Source: Microcaldota archaeon (GTDB taxonomy: Archaea > Micrarchaeota > Micrarchaeia > Anstonellales > Bilamarchaeaceae). Taken from it: DNA of 64,000 bases. A model generated the notes under the pieces. It ran no database searches. It was not told where the DNA came from and saw nothing but the letters and a program-made list of their open reading frames with translations. Both the position numbers and the translations under genes were made by a program. Shown in pieces: positions 1 to 8,368 of this stretch. The stretch spans positions 1-64,000 of the forward strand of contig JAFGCC010000020.1 of NCBI GenBank assembly GCA_016932815.1, in the 5' to 3' direction. The stretch's first letter is position 1; every line of letters begins with the position of its first letter.

Positions 1-41
1 CATATAAGACCGTCGCTCTAACCAGCCTGAGCTATGGGCCC
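1..41 (-). tRNA. tRNA-Ile(UAU), 5' part, cut by window edge
   Basis: Read on the minus strand, position 41 begins an acceptor strand GGGCCCA, then UA, a D stem GCUC/GAGC with loop AGGCUGGUUA, G26, and an anticodon arm starting ACGGU. The sequence then runs CUUAUAU before the window ends. With C32 and U33 in place, positions 34-36 read UAU, which would be an isoleucine tRNA for AUA. The 3' half is outside the window, so the anticodon stem cannot be closed and an intron after position 37 cannot be excluded. Archaea normally read AUA with an agmatidine-modified CAU anticodon, so a UAU tRNA would be uncommon. Confidence 0.75.
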
Positions 42-70
42 GTTTAGGAGATTGTTTTAGCTCCAACACA

Positions 71-78
71 TTTTTAAA
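71..78 (-). promoter_or_regulatory. TATA box of the tRNA-Ile gene
   Basis: The minus strand reads TTTAAAAA, centred about 33 nt upstream of the tRNA 5' end at 41. That is the usual spacing for an archaeal TBP site serving a tRNA transcribed with little or no leader. Confidence 0.6.
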
Positions 79-100
79 CGTGCCCAAGGAGCCAGTCGAA

Positions 101-322
101 TTACGAATTAGAGAGACAAACCCCAATGCCTGCCACTATTCCTACTACCTCTTCCATTGCCTTGCTTACCTGGGTGCTTATTTTGGTTTTTTCTTTCATG
201 CTATCTTCCTCCTTTTTCTTATTCCGTTCTCTGCATTTGCATCTGTCCATTTCACCAATCACCACATTTATTGCGGCTTTTGCAAGCATTGGGAGCATGT
301 CTTCGTATGCCTTTGGCACCAT
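101..322 (-). CDS. small hypothetical protein
   Basis: This 73-residue ORF starts MVPKAYEDML. It has a Lys/Glu-rich, Cys-containing centre (residues 27-45, with CKC) and a mildly hydrophobic C-terminus. I recognise no family. It is favoured over the overlapping plus-strand ORFs because it has a typical soluble composition and because a TATA-like CTTTAAAAAGG (362-372, minus sense) and a 17-bp palindrome lie just upstream. The plus-strand alternatives look like hydrophobic antisense shadows. It stands alone, oriented like the tRNA-Ile and divergent from the gene at 433. Confidence that it is expressed is modest. Confidence 0.4.
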   Translation of the reverse strand: MVPKAYEDMLPMLAKAAINVVIGEMDRCKCRERNKKKEEDSMKEKTKISTQVSKAMEEVVGIVAGIGVCLSNS

Positions 323-326
323 GAGA

Positions 327-343
327 CGGTGAAAATATCACCG
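327..343. promoter_or_regulatory. 17-bp palindrome, operator-like
   Basis: CGGTGA-AAATA-TCACCG is a perfect 6-bp inverted repeat around an AT-rich 5-nt spacer. It lies between the TATA-like site at 362-372 and the start of the minus-strand small ORF, where a dimeric repressor would block transcription. It could equally form a 5' hairpin in the RNA. No regulator is identified. Confidence 0.4.
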
Positions 344-407
344 CTCTTTTTACGCAACCCTCCTTTTTAAAGGTAGTTACGTGCCGCGCAAAAACCGGCA
401 ACCTTTA

Positions 408-416
408 AAAACCTAA
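408..416 (+). promoter_or_regulatory. TATA box for the gene at 433
   Basis: ACCTTTAAAAACC lies about 20-25 nt before the ATG at 433, with no Shine-Dalgarno sequence in between. This arrangement predicts a leaderless or nearly leaderless transcript. Confidence 0.5.
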
Positions 417-432
417 GAACAGGATACCACCC

Positions 433-915
433 ATGGGCCTAATAGATTTCCCTGCGTTCGCCGAGAAGGTGCTCTCCGCGGTAAAGGGCAAGCTCACCGT
501 GAAGGAAGAGGGCATACTAAGGCGGCTATTTAGCCGGGTGAAAAAGAGGAACAACATCCTGGCAGCAGGCCTCCTCTCCGCGCTGCAGGCGGGAGGCTCA
601 TCCAAGGAGGACATAAAGGTATTCTCCGAACTCCTAGAAAAAGCAAACGAGCGCATACTAGAAGGCAAAAAGCCCTTCACGATTGCGGACGATAGGGAAC
701 TCTCAAAGATATTTGAGCGGGCAAACCTCCCAAAAAAGGCGGAGGCCAAATTCAACCACAACGTAAAATCCGACGAGGACGACCTGCTGGTTTCAAGAAT
801 AACCGAATCAATCCACATAAGCGAGAAGAAAGGATTGAGGCGCTTCGTCCCGGAAAAGAGCGCGGCAAAAAAAGAGGAAGCCGCGGAAAAAGCAGCAACA
901 AAACGGAGAGCGTGA
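433..915 (+). CDS. hypothetical basic helical protein
   Basis: This 160-residue protein is of no recognised family. Residues 1-110 look helical with alternating basic and hydrophobic stretches. The last 25 residues form an Ala/Lys/Glu-rich tail (KSAAKKEEAAEK) typical of flexible nucleic-acid-associated tails in archaea. No signal peptide or membrane segment is visible. A TATA box about 20 nt upstream makes the ATG at 433 a leaderless start. The LAGLIDADG-fold gene follows 4 nt after the stop, so the two are probably cotranscribed. Confidence 0.75.
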   Translation: MGLIDFPAFAEKVLSAVKGKLTVKEEGILRRLFSRVKKRNNILAAGLLSALQAGGSSKEDIKVFSELLEKANERILEGKKPFTIADDRELSKIFERANLPKKAEAKFNHNVKSDEDDLLVSRITESIHISEKKGLRRFVPEKSAAKKEEAAEKAATKRRA

Positions 916-919
916 GGAG

Positions 920-1456
920 ATGAAGCTCAAGCTCACCCCCCAACTTTCATATTTCATCGGCCTCTGGAAGGAGAAGAGGGGCAAGGAGGGAATAGGCGTT
1001 TACGGGGACGAGGAGTTCCTCTCAATTTTCGCAAAGGCCGCCCTTGAATTCAAACTGACAGAACCCAACAAGCTCCTTACCGCGCAGGAAGAAGGGGAAG
1101 AGGAGCAGGGAACGCTCTATTTCTACAACAGCGCATACCGCAAGTTCTTCCAGGGCATAATAAACGATGAATTAGAGAGGTTCAAGTACCGAAACGAGTA
1201 TAGCGCAAGCTTCCTGGCCGGGCTCTTTGATGCGACAGGCGGAATCTCAAAAGACGGCAAGGTATTCCTCTCAAGGTGCACCCAGAAAGACGAGATGGTG
1301 CTCTACCGCCTGGGATTCAACCCCGTAAAGAGGATGGGCAAGTTATACTTCACAAAGCCCCTCAAATTCCTAGCCTATATAGGCCCCTTCACAAAGAAAT
1401 ACGGGGACCACCCAATCCTAAAGAAGATACAAAAGGGCGCAGCGCAAGTGGAATGA
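920..1456 (+). CDS. LAGLIDADG-fold protein (stand-alone)
   Basis: This 178-residue protein has two spaced copies of a LAGLIDADG-like helix. A weak one is near residues 9-27 (LSYFIGLW followed by GIGVYG). A clear one is near residues 94-106 (SASFLAGLFDATGGIS), followed by the beta-rich stretch usual in the family. Homing endonucleases carry an acidic residue at the end of each motif. The second copy keeps Asp (FDATGG), while the first has no obvious acidic residue, so DNA cleavage is doubtful. It is not inside an intron or intein. It starts 4 nt after the preceding gene with GAGGAG before the ATG. A domesticated DNA- or RNA-binding role is possible but is inference. Confidence 0.65.
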   Translation: MKLKLTPQLSYFIGLWKEKRGKEGIGVYGDEEFLSIFAKAALEFKLTEPNKLLTAQEEGEEEQGTLYFYNSAYRKFFQGIINDELERFKYRNEYSASFLAGLFDATGGISKDGKVFLSRCTQKDEMVLYRLGFNPVKRMGKLYFTKPLKFLAYIGPFTKKYGDHPILKKIQKGAAQVE

Positions 1457-1506
1457 AAAGGGTTATATTCTTTCTTTGCCCCACACAAAAGCAAGGTGCG
1501 CAAAAG

Positions 1507-2199
1507 ATGAAGGCCAGAATATTCCACAACGCGAAGAAGAAATGGGCGGCCGCCCTCGCAAGGGAGGTCGGGGCATTCCTGGGGCAGAAGGGAATCGCGC
1601 TGGGGGCGAAGAAGGCCGATTTCACCGTGGTAATCGGGGGAGACGGCACCATTCTCTACAACCGCGACATCCTAGAAGGAGCGGTATTCGGGATAGGCAG
1701 CAAGAGGAGCTTCATCTGCCAGTGCACAAAGGAGAACTGGGAAGAAGCACTCTCCGCCTTCATAGCCAAGCCCGCATACGAGGAGCGCATGATGCTATCC
1801 GTATCGGTGGGCAAGAAAAAATACAGCGCGCTAAACGACGTTGCAATCCTCTCAAAGGCGCACGAAGTCCTAACCCTGGCAGTGGATATCGGAGAAGACA
1901 GCTGCACCTTTGATGCGGATGGAGTGGTGCTATCCACCCCCACAGGCTCAACCGCCTATGCCTACGCGGCAGGAGGCCCGGTAATAGAGCCCACCCTAGA
2001 AGTATTCAGCATCGTCCCGGTTGCACCGGACAAGCGCCTCTTTGACCCGATGGTAATCTCGTCTTCGCACAAGGTGGCAATATCCTCACAGAGCCCCGCG
2101 CACATGGTAATAGATGGCGCAAAGCCCATCCTCCTAAAGAAGGGGGAGGCTGTGAGGATTTCCAAGAACAGTAAAAAAATCCTCTTTGCCATAAAGTGA
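1507..2199 (+). CDS. nadK: NAD kinase
   Basis: This enzyme phosphorylates NAD to NADP in the cytosol. The 230-residue protein shows the diagnostic GGDGT at residues 44-48 and the ALND motif near 108-111. It also has the long nucleotide-binding signature DGVVLSTPTGST...GGP at 139-158. It is shorter than many family members because the N-terminal Rossmann part is trimmed. The ATG at 1507 was chosen over the longer ORF start because a GGTG ribosome site lies 9 nt before it and a TTATATT box lies further upstream (about 1461-1467). It converges on the alpha-2-macroglobulin gene with only 3 nt between stop codons. Confidence 0.93.
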   Translation: MKARIFHNAKKKWAAALAREVGAFLGQKGIALGAKKADFTVVIGGDGTILYNRDILEGAVFGIGSKRSFICQCTKENWEEALSAFIAKPAYEERMMLSVSVGKKKYSALNDVAILSKAHEVLTLAVDIGEDSCTFDADGVVLSTPTGSTAYAYAAGGPVIEPTLEVFSIVPVAPDKRLFDPMVISSSHKVAISSQSPAHMVIDGAKPILLKKGEAVRISKNSKKILFAIK

Positions 2200-2202
2200 G
2201 CC

Positions 2203-5200
2203 TCACTTTTTCTTCCATAGGTATGCAAATGCCACAATCACCACGGCGGCGAGTATGAAGGGCATGATATTTGCGGCTTCCTCCGAAACCTGCGCGCCCC
2301 GCCCATAGCCTTCAACCTCGAAGTATTCTTCCTCCGATTCGAAGGAATAGGAGAGTTCCCCGCTCCCTTCAACCACGATTGTGTTCGCGCCGGGGAGCAC
2401 CTCATGCTCGCTCTCAATTCCGCCAAGGCTCACGCGCAAGAGCGCAGGGCCATCCCCCTCCCAATAAACCTCAATGGTGGTGTTGTATTCTGTGATGTGC
2501 GGCTCCACGTACGCCTTTTCGTAGAACACAAAGTGCGTGAAATCCGAATACCCCGAATGCTCCGGGGCATACATCGCATAAGCATGGGTGGGAAGCGCGG
2601 TAAAGTCCCCCTTGTGCGTAACCCTCAGCGTGTATTCCAGCTCAACTCCCCCTTCAAGCGAATTGAGGAAGAATACTGCCCTATCCTCCCGTGCTTCCAT
2701 CCGGTATCCCCCATAATAATGCCAGTACCTGCCCGCTTCCTCGCGCACTATCTCTGAGCCAAGGGGAATCGGGTCCTCAATTGCAACGTATTCTCCGCTC
2801 CCATTTACTGTGAGCTTTACCTTTATCTCATCTCCAACACGCGAAACAGTCCTCTCGTATTCGCGCGAAACCGCTATTTCCCCTTCGGGTATCTCATCTG
2901 AGTAGTGCGCAATCCCGAGAGTATAGTATAGGGGCCCGAATCCGTCGCGCTCAAGTGTTAGCTTATGGCTCCCATCAATAAGCGCAATTTCCACGCTGCC
3001 AACGCCCTCATCCCCCATCCTTCCCTCATAAACTTTCTCCCCGTCCAGATAAACCGTTGCAATGTAATCCGAGCGCAATTCCCCGCTCACTTTCGCATAT
3101 TCCGTCAAAGCGAGAACCGTGCGCGCGGTATCCTTTGTGCTAACCCAGTACCTGCCCTTTTTCTCAAGCATGAGCCAGTTGACGCACTTCCTCGCATATT
3201 CCATCTCGCCATTTTTGGCAAAGGCTTCTAGCGCATAGGAAGTAAGCTCGGTGTCGCTGTGGTACCAGCGGTATCCCTCATCGTATTCAAGCCTGCAGTA
3301 ATCCCCGAAGCACTCAAGAGAGGAAATGAGCCCTGAGCACTCCCCGTCCGTGCACTTTGATAATTCGCCAAACACCCCCTCTGGATACGAGGATGCTTCC
3401 CCCCCGGCAATCCTGTTCAACACGAAGAGGGCATACGGGCTTTGCGCACCCCTTAGCCATTTGAGCCCGGATTCGTAAACCTCAAAATCAACGGAAATTC
3501 CCGCATTTTCCGCAATGAAGAGCCCGTCCATCACGTATGCGCTAATGCGCTCATCCTGCCCGTTAAACCAGCCCCAGCTGCCATCAGTGTTCTGGTGGGC
3601 GTATATGCGCCCTAGGCCGTCGTCTATCAATGCGGAGAGGTTCTCTTCCCCCGCGTATTCTAGCCCAAGTTCATCAAGCGCATAAATAAGCACGACATCC
3701 GGAAGGAACCCGCTCATAGTCTGCTCTATGCACCCATAAGGATAGCTAACAAGGTAGTCCAGGCTCTCGAAAGCCGAGGCCAAAACCGATGAATGCAGCG
3801 AAAGCGAGACCTCCGCACCTTCTGGCGAATCGTAATCAACGCTCCCAGAATCATCCACTGCCCCGGATTCTCCTTCGAACACTTCTATTCCCATTTCCTT
3901 TATCTGGAGAGGAAGCTTTACCGCGTCCCCTTCGCCGCCTTCAACCCAAAGCAGGAGCTCCCCATCCCCCCTCCCAATTGCCTTGAGCGGGAAATACGCG
4001 GTAACATCTTCCCCGCTCTCCAGGCTTAAGTATCGCACCGGGCTCCCCAGAACCTCTATTCCCCCCGCGGTTTCCAAAGTGGCCTTGAAAGTAACCCTCT
4101 CATTCCCGTAATTAAATAGGGTTGCGGGGATTGCCGCAACGTCCCCGACCACCAATGCCGCAGGAGGGCTCAGCCTGCCTATTACGTCCTTTGTGACTAT
4201 TGCGGAACTAGTTCCCATGCCCACGCTCGTTCCCCTGGAAGCGACCGCGGTTATGTTCCATGTGGTAAGGGTGTCTGGTATGTGCCAGACCACTTCCGCT
4301 TCCCCACCTTCTAAAAACACATAAGGAATCCAGAGCGCGGTTTCTATGAACTTCTCGCGCACCCTTATCTCGTCCTTGGTCGGAGAAGGCGCATCCTGCG
4401 CGGATTCTTCCACAATGCCCCCTGCCGCATAAACCAGCCCGTCTGAGCGGTATGGGTAGATGTTTGAGTCCCAGCTAAAGAGGATGGTGTAGTCTTCAAG
4501 CGGATAGCCATAGAAATACGAATAGACGTCCCTCCATTGCGCATCCGAGAGGTCTATTATCGCCTGGTCCACGATTGCTACCGAGGCTGTTGCATCTGAA
4601 GCCTCCCCCCCGCTTTGCGCGCTTATTTGGATCGTAGCGGTGTCTCCTGGCCCATATACCTCGTTGTGCCCAAGCCCCACTTCCAGCCATTCTTCGCCGC
4701 GCACAAGGTAATTGGCGTACCCGGAATACCTTTCCCCGCCTTTTATCGCATAGAAATTTATGCTGCTAGTCTCCCCCGCCTCCATGTAAAGCGAATTCAC
4801 CCCGGGCTCTATTTCAAAGAATGAAATCCCAAGCCCTCCTCCTTCGGAGATTGCAATGAGCCTGCCCGCAACCGGGGAGGTTAGGGTAACTTCCATCCGT
4901 TCTCCCGCAGAGTATTCCTCCTTGTCCAGCGAAACTTCCAGGTAGCTCCAGCTCCAATAGCTCCATTCCGAAACATAGAAATACTCAAATGCCTCCGCTG
5001 AGCCGGCTTCTGCGTAAACTACGTATTGCCCGGTTTCGGTTGGGGTAAATGAGAAGCTGTATTGCCCATCCTGAGTTTCAAATTCATCTTCGAAGATTGG
5101 AGTTGCGTTCTCCATCCATTCATTCCTGCTCCGGTAATAATAGTAATCCTCCTCGTGGTATATGCGTATGCTCCCGGAAGTGTCAAGCGCCTCCTCGTTT

Positions 5201-6528
5201 TCGTCGTAGGAGAGGATTGTAACCAGGCCGCTCTCGTTTGCCTGCATATCCTCTGCAATTATGTTGAGGTTTTCCTTTTCTAAGACCGCAACGACCAGTG
5301 ATTCCTCGCTCACTACCTCACTATCGTCGGCAACTTTCACGCCTATCTCGTACATCCCGGTCTCGTTTGCCCCCCTCCACTCAATTTTGCCCGTTCCGTT
5401 TACGGTATATACGGTTCCCTCCGCAACCTTCACTTTGTTGTAGTAGGGTATGCACATGCAATCAAGGTAGTAAGGCGACCAGTAATAAGGGGAAGCGTAA
5501 ATCTCAAAATCCGCCTGGGCGGATGCGCTCTGCCCAAAATAGTATTGGGTATCCACTTCAACCCAGATTGTTTCGTTTACAACGAACCTCTCCTTGTTAG
5601 CAGAAAGCGACACCTTTATCTCGGGCCGCTTGTATTCTTGCACCTCAAAGGAATGCCAGCCCACGTAATCCTCCCCCTTGCGCATGGAAACCGAATACCT
5701 CCCTAGTGCAGCCTCCTCATCCAGCACGAAATCCAGGCTTACGCGAGAGTTCACAACCCCCACGGGCTTAGAATAAACGACTCCGTAGTCCGGGTCGCGT
5801 ATTTCCACATCCACTTCCCCTTCTATCGTTTCGTAGGAATCCCCGTTGTCCAGGAAAATTACCGACGAAAAATGCACCGTTTCCCCAGGCTGGTATAGCT
5901 CCTTGTCGCTAAAAGCGTAGGCCGCATAATCCTCATAATAATACATCTCCCTCTCGTAAATAGGGTAATCGTAGCTGTATATCTCCATGCTGGTTTCTTC
6001 TCCCACGTATTCTGCGGAAATCGCACTCAGGTTTTCCGTTTCAAAATTGAATATCCCCCATGCCCCGGAAACGGTTTCCACGATTGTCTCGTTTTCCTCT
6101 TTCCCATAATGCAGGAAAATGTTCCCCCCTTCTATCGCGCTCCCATCCTCCTTGTACAAGAACAGTCCCTTCCCCTCCTTTCCTATCGCTGCGGCAATCC
6201 CTATTGAAGTTACCCTGAATTCCTCCTCTTCGTCTTCTAGGTCGTCGCGCACCCTCACGGTGTAATCCCCAGAAGGCAGCGAGAATTCAAACGATTCGTA
6301 GGAGTAGCGGTAATACCCCCATTCGTCCCTCCCGCTCCCTTGCACCGCGCGCAATTCCGAATATGCCTCTTCCCCCCCTTCTGCGTAAATTGTAAAGACA
6401 ATGGTGCCTTCGGCTCCGCTTACCCCTATTTCTATGTTCTCATAGGGAGCGTATTCTGAGGCGGCGTCAATCCAGAGTGCATTTGCGCACCCTGCCAAAA
6501 TAAGCAATGCGAGGAAGAACCTGTTCAT
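2203..6528 (-). CDS. alpha-2-macroglobulin-like surface lipoprotein
   Basis: This 1441-residue protein is of the alpha-2-macroglobulin family, which traps proteases in animals and bacteria. The N-terminus is a lipoprotein-type signal (LLILAGC, Cys about residue 14). The body has beta-rich MG-like domains. The intact thioester motif YGCIEQ sits near residue 933 and is followed by an alpha/alpha-toroid-like region with Trp/Gly repeats (GSWGWFNG). A C-terminal receptor-like domain ends in one membrane helix (FILAAVVIVAFAYLW) and KKK. A dual lipid plus C-terminal anchor is unusual. A TATA box (TCTTTAAAT) and a GGAG site precede the start. No penicillin-binding-protein 1C partner, usual beside bacterial homologues, is present. 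A defensive or adhesive role at the cell surface is inferred. Confidence 0.88.
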   Translation of the reverse strand: MNRFFLALLILAGCANALWIDAASEYAPYENIEIGVSGAEGTIVFTIYAEGGEEAYSELRAVQGSGRDEWGYYRYSYESFEFSLPSGDYTVRVRDDLEDEEEEFRVTSIGIAAAIGKEGKGLFLYKEDGSAIEGGNIFLHYGKEENETIVETVSGAWGIFNFETENLSAISAEYVGEETSMEIYSYDYPIYEREMYYYEDYAAYAFSDKELYQPGETVHFSSVIFLDNGDSYETIEGEVDVEIRDPDYGVVYSKPVGVVNSRVSLDFVLDEEAALGRYSVSMRKGEDYVGWHSFEVQEYKRPEIKVSLSANKERFVVNETIWVEVDTQYYFGQSASAQADFEIYASPYYWSPYYLDCMCIPYYNKVKVAEGTVYTVNGTGKIEWRGANETGMYEIGVKVADDSEVVSEESLVVAVLEKENLNIIAEDMQANESGLVTILSYDENEEALDTSGSIRIYHEEDYYYYRSRNEWMENATPIFEDEFETQDGQYSFSFTPTETGQYVVYAEAGSAEAFEYFYVSEWSYWSWSYLEVSLDKEEYSAGERMEVTLTSPVAGRLIAISEGGGLGISFFEIEPGVNSLYMEAGETSSINFYAIKGGERYSGYANYLVRGEEWLEVGLGHNEVYGPGDTATIQISAQSGGEASDATASVAIVDQAIIDLSDAQWRDVYSYFYGYPLEDYTILFSWDSNIYPYRSDGLVYAAGGIVEESAQDAPSPTKDEIRVREKFIETALWIPYVFLEGGEAEVVWHIPDTLTTWNITAVASRGTSVGMGTSSAIVTKDVIGRLSPPAALVVGDVAAIPATLFNYGNERVTFKATLETAGGIEVLGSPVRYLSLESGEDVTAYFPLKAIGRGDGELLLWVEGGEGDAVKLPLQIKEMGIEVFEGESGAVDDSGSVDYDSPEGAEVSLSLHSSVLASAFESLDYLVSYPYGCIEQTMSGFLPDVVLIYALDELGLEYAGEENLSALIDDGLGRIYAHQNTDGSWGWFNGQDERISAYVMDGLFIAENAGISVDFEVYESGLKWLRGAQSPYALFVLNRIAGGEASSYPEGVFGELSKCTDGECSGLISSLECFGDYCRLEYDEGYRWYHSDTELTSYALEAFAKNGEMEYARKCVNWLMLEKKGRYWVSTKDTARTVLALTEYAKVSGELRSDYIATVYLDGEKVYEGRMGDEGVGSVEIALIDGSHKLTLERDGFGPLYYTLGIAHYSDEIPEGEIAVSREYERTVSRVGDEIKVKLTVNGSGEYVAIEDPIPLGSEIVREEAGRYWHYYGGYRMEAREDRAVFFLNSLEGGVELEYTLRVTHKGDFTALPTHAYAMYAPEHSGYSDFTHFVFYEKAYVEPHITEYNTTIEVYWEGDGPALLRVSLGGIESEHEVLPGANTIVVEGSGELSYSFESEEEYFEVEGYGRGAQVSEEAANIMPFILAAVVIVAFAYLWKKK

Positions 6529-6643
6529 ACGGAAGCTCCTGCGCCAACCAATTTAAAGATTTCATATGCTTTTGCGCAATCTCCCCCCTGCAAATCCTAA
6601 CTATTTATTACCTTTTTGTGCATTCTTAATGCGGTGTGGGACA

Positions 6644-6910
6644 ATGGACAAGAGAATACTAAAAGACGGCTTCTTGCAAATCAAGGTTCGAGTATCCGGA
6701 ATGCTTCAAAACCACAAATTTACCCTCAAAAAAGAGAATTCCGCATTCGGAGACTACTACATCCTGGAGACCGAAGTCCCCATAATGGCGGCAGAAATGA
6801 TGAGGGCTGCAAACGAGGTGGAGATGCCGCTGCGCTCTCCCACGGGGCTGTTTTTCCCGCGGGGCAAATCCCCAAAGGATTTCCCTGCAAAAGCAAAGGA
6901 GGCGGAATAG
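6644..6910 (+). CDS. small hypothetical protein upstream of ThyX-like gene
   Basis: This 88-residue protein is of unknown family. It is rich in charged residues, with a conserved-looking centre (FTLKKENSAFGDYYILETEVP) that suggests a small beta-sheet domain, and a Lys/Ala/Glu tail. There is no signal or membrane segment. The ATG at 6644 is chosen because GGTG lies about 8 nt upstream and a TATTTATT box about 40 nt upstream. Its TAG stop abuts the ATG of the ThyX-like gene, so the two are translationally coupled and may act together. Confidence 0.75.
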   Translation: MDKRILKDGFLQIKVRVSGMLQNHKFTLKKENSAFGDYYILETEVPIMAAEMMRAANEVEMPLRSPTGLFFPRGKSPKDFPAKAKEAE

Positions 6911-8323
6911 ATGCACAAAGAAGGAGAGAAAAAGCACGGGAAAGAGAACGCCCAGGAAGGCGGTTCCACAAAGAGGCGCGTCTATTCGCTAAACGGCTAT
7001 CCTGAGGAAACGGTTTCGGTTGCCTTTGCGAAAACGAGCAGGAGCCCCGAAGCCTTCGACGAAATAATCTCGGAATTGGACAAGGAATCAACGCGCAAGT
7101 TCCACGAGACCTGGGTAATAAAATTCGGCCACGGGAGCGTGGCGGAGCACGCTTCAGTGCACCTGGCAGCCGAGAACGTCTCCCGCCTCGCAGTAGAGTG
7201 CATAGAAGGCAACAGGCTTGGGGCCTACACCGAGAAATCAACCCGCTACCAGGAGCTGGACATTGCGCACACGCACTTCCCAACCGAGCTTGAGGGAACA
7301 GAATACGCGGAACTCTACGAGCAGGCAATAGGCGAGCTGTTTTCCGCCTACGATTCCTGCCTCGCAGGGCTAATAGAATACTACAGGAAAAACACCCCTA
7401 AGAAGGAAGACGAGCCCGAAAAGAGGTATGAGGCGAACCTGAAGCTCATGGCGCTGGACAATGCGCGCTTCCTCCTTCCAAACGCGACGCTTGCGAATGT
7501 GGGAATAACCTTCAACGCAAGGGTGCTAATCCACGCAATAAGGAAGATGCTCTCTTCCCCGATAGATGAGGTGCGCGAAATAGGGCGGGAGATGGAAAAA
7601 GCCGCAAGGGATTCGCTTCCCACTCTCGCAGGGGACCCCCAGCCAAGCAAATACGCAGAAAACGTGCGCATCTCCTTCCACTCCGAGCTCTGGGACCAGA
7701 GGGCGCCTTTCAAGAGCAAGGTGGAGCTTGTGCATTATGAGAAGGAGGCCCTGGACAAGGTCGTTGCCGCATTCTTGTACCGCTACTCCGCACTCTCTTT
7801 TGAAGAGGCCAGGCACAGGGCGCAGAAGATGGGGGTTGCAGAGAAGCGCAAAACCCTTGAGAAAGCGCTTGAGGGAATCTCAAGGGAGCCCCCGCTGCGC
7901 GAATTTGAGCACGCATACTACACTTTCGACCTTGTAATGGACCAGGGGGCTTACTGCGAATTCAAGAGGCACAGGATGCTTACCCTCACCCCGCAGGAGC
8001 CAACCGTGCACCTGGGCTACCTAATCCCAGAAGACATAAAGAAAGCCGGGCTTGAGGAAACCTTCCGCAAGGCCTTGGATGCAAGCACCGAGGCGTTCAA
8101 GAAAATGGAAGCAGACTTCCCATACGCTGCGGGCTACCTAGCAACAAATGCGCACTATAGGCGCTGCCTTGCAACTATGAACCTGAGGGAATTAAACCAC
8201 TTCATACGCCTGCGCTCAAGCCCGTGGGCGCACTTTACGATAAGGGAGGTGGCAAAGGGAATGCTGGAGAAAATACAGAATGCCCATCCAATCCTCACTT
8301 TCTGGATTGAGGCAAAAAGCTAG
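6911..8323 (+). CDS. tandem ThyX-like (flavin-dependent thymidylate synthase family) protein
   Basis: The 470-residue protein contains two ThyX-like halves, where ThyX itself is about 220-250 residues and forms tetramers. Half one (about 20-240) has HGSVAEH near 74-80, then VSR and EKSTRYQ, but NRL where ThyX has RHR. Half two (about 310-470) has EHAYYTF and RHRMLTLTP near 352, but lacks the following Ser and SxR. Each half therefore keeps a complementary part of the RHR-x7-S-type signature. Similar double proteins occur in archaea and bacteria as thymidylate synthase-like proteins. Whether it makes dTMP is open. The start abuts the preceding stop. Confidence 0.75.
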   Translation: MHKEGEKKHGKENAQEGGSTKRRVYSLNGYPEETVSVAFAKTSRSPEAFDEIISELDKESTRKFHETWVIKFGHGSVAEHASVHLAAENVSRLAVECIEGNRLGAYTEKSTRYQELDIAHTHFPTELEGTEYAELYEQAIGELFSAYDSCLAGLIEYYRKNTPKKEDEPEKRYEANLKLMALDNARFLLPNATLANVGITFNARVLIHAIRKMLSSPIDEVREIGREMEKAARDSLPTLAGDPQPSKYAENVRISFHSELWDQRAPFKSKVELVHYEKEALDKVVAAFLYRYSALSFEEARHRAQKMGVAEKRKTLEKALEGISREPPLREFEHAYYTFDLVMDQGAYCEFKRHRMLTLTPQEPTVHLGYLIPEDIKKAGLEETFRKALDASTEAFKKMEADFPYAAGYLATNAHYRRCLATMNLRELNHFIRLRSSPWAHFTIREVAKGMLEKIQNAHPILTFWIEAKS

Positions 8324-8368
8324 CCCCCATTCCCCCCTACTGCGCAGGCAGCCCAAATATGCGTTTAT

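Noticed and set aside
126-332. Plus-strand ORF of 68 residues with hydrophobic content
   Set aside because: Antisense to the more soluble minus-strand ORF at 101-322, with no ribosome site or TATA box; composition is the mirror of a Lys/Glu-rich gene.
6726-7328. 200-residue Arg/Pro-rich minus-strand ORF
   Set aside because: Antisense to the ThyX-like gene and the small gene before it; Arg/Pro/Leu-rich composition marks a GC-driven shadow.
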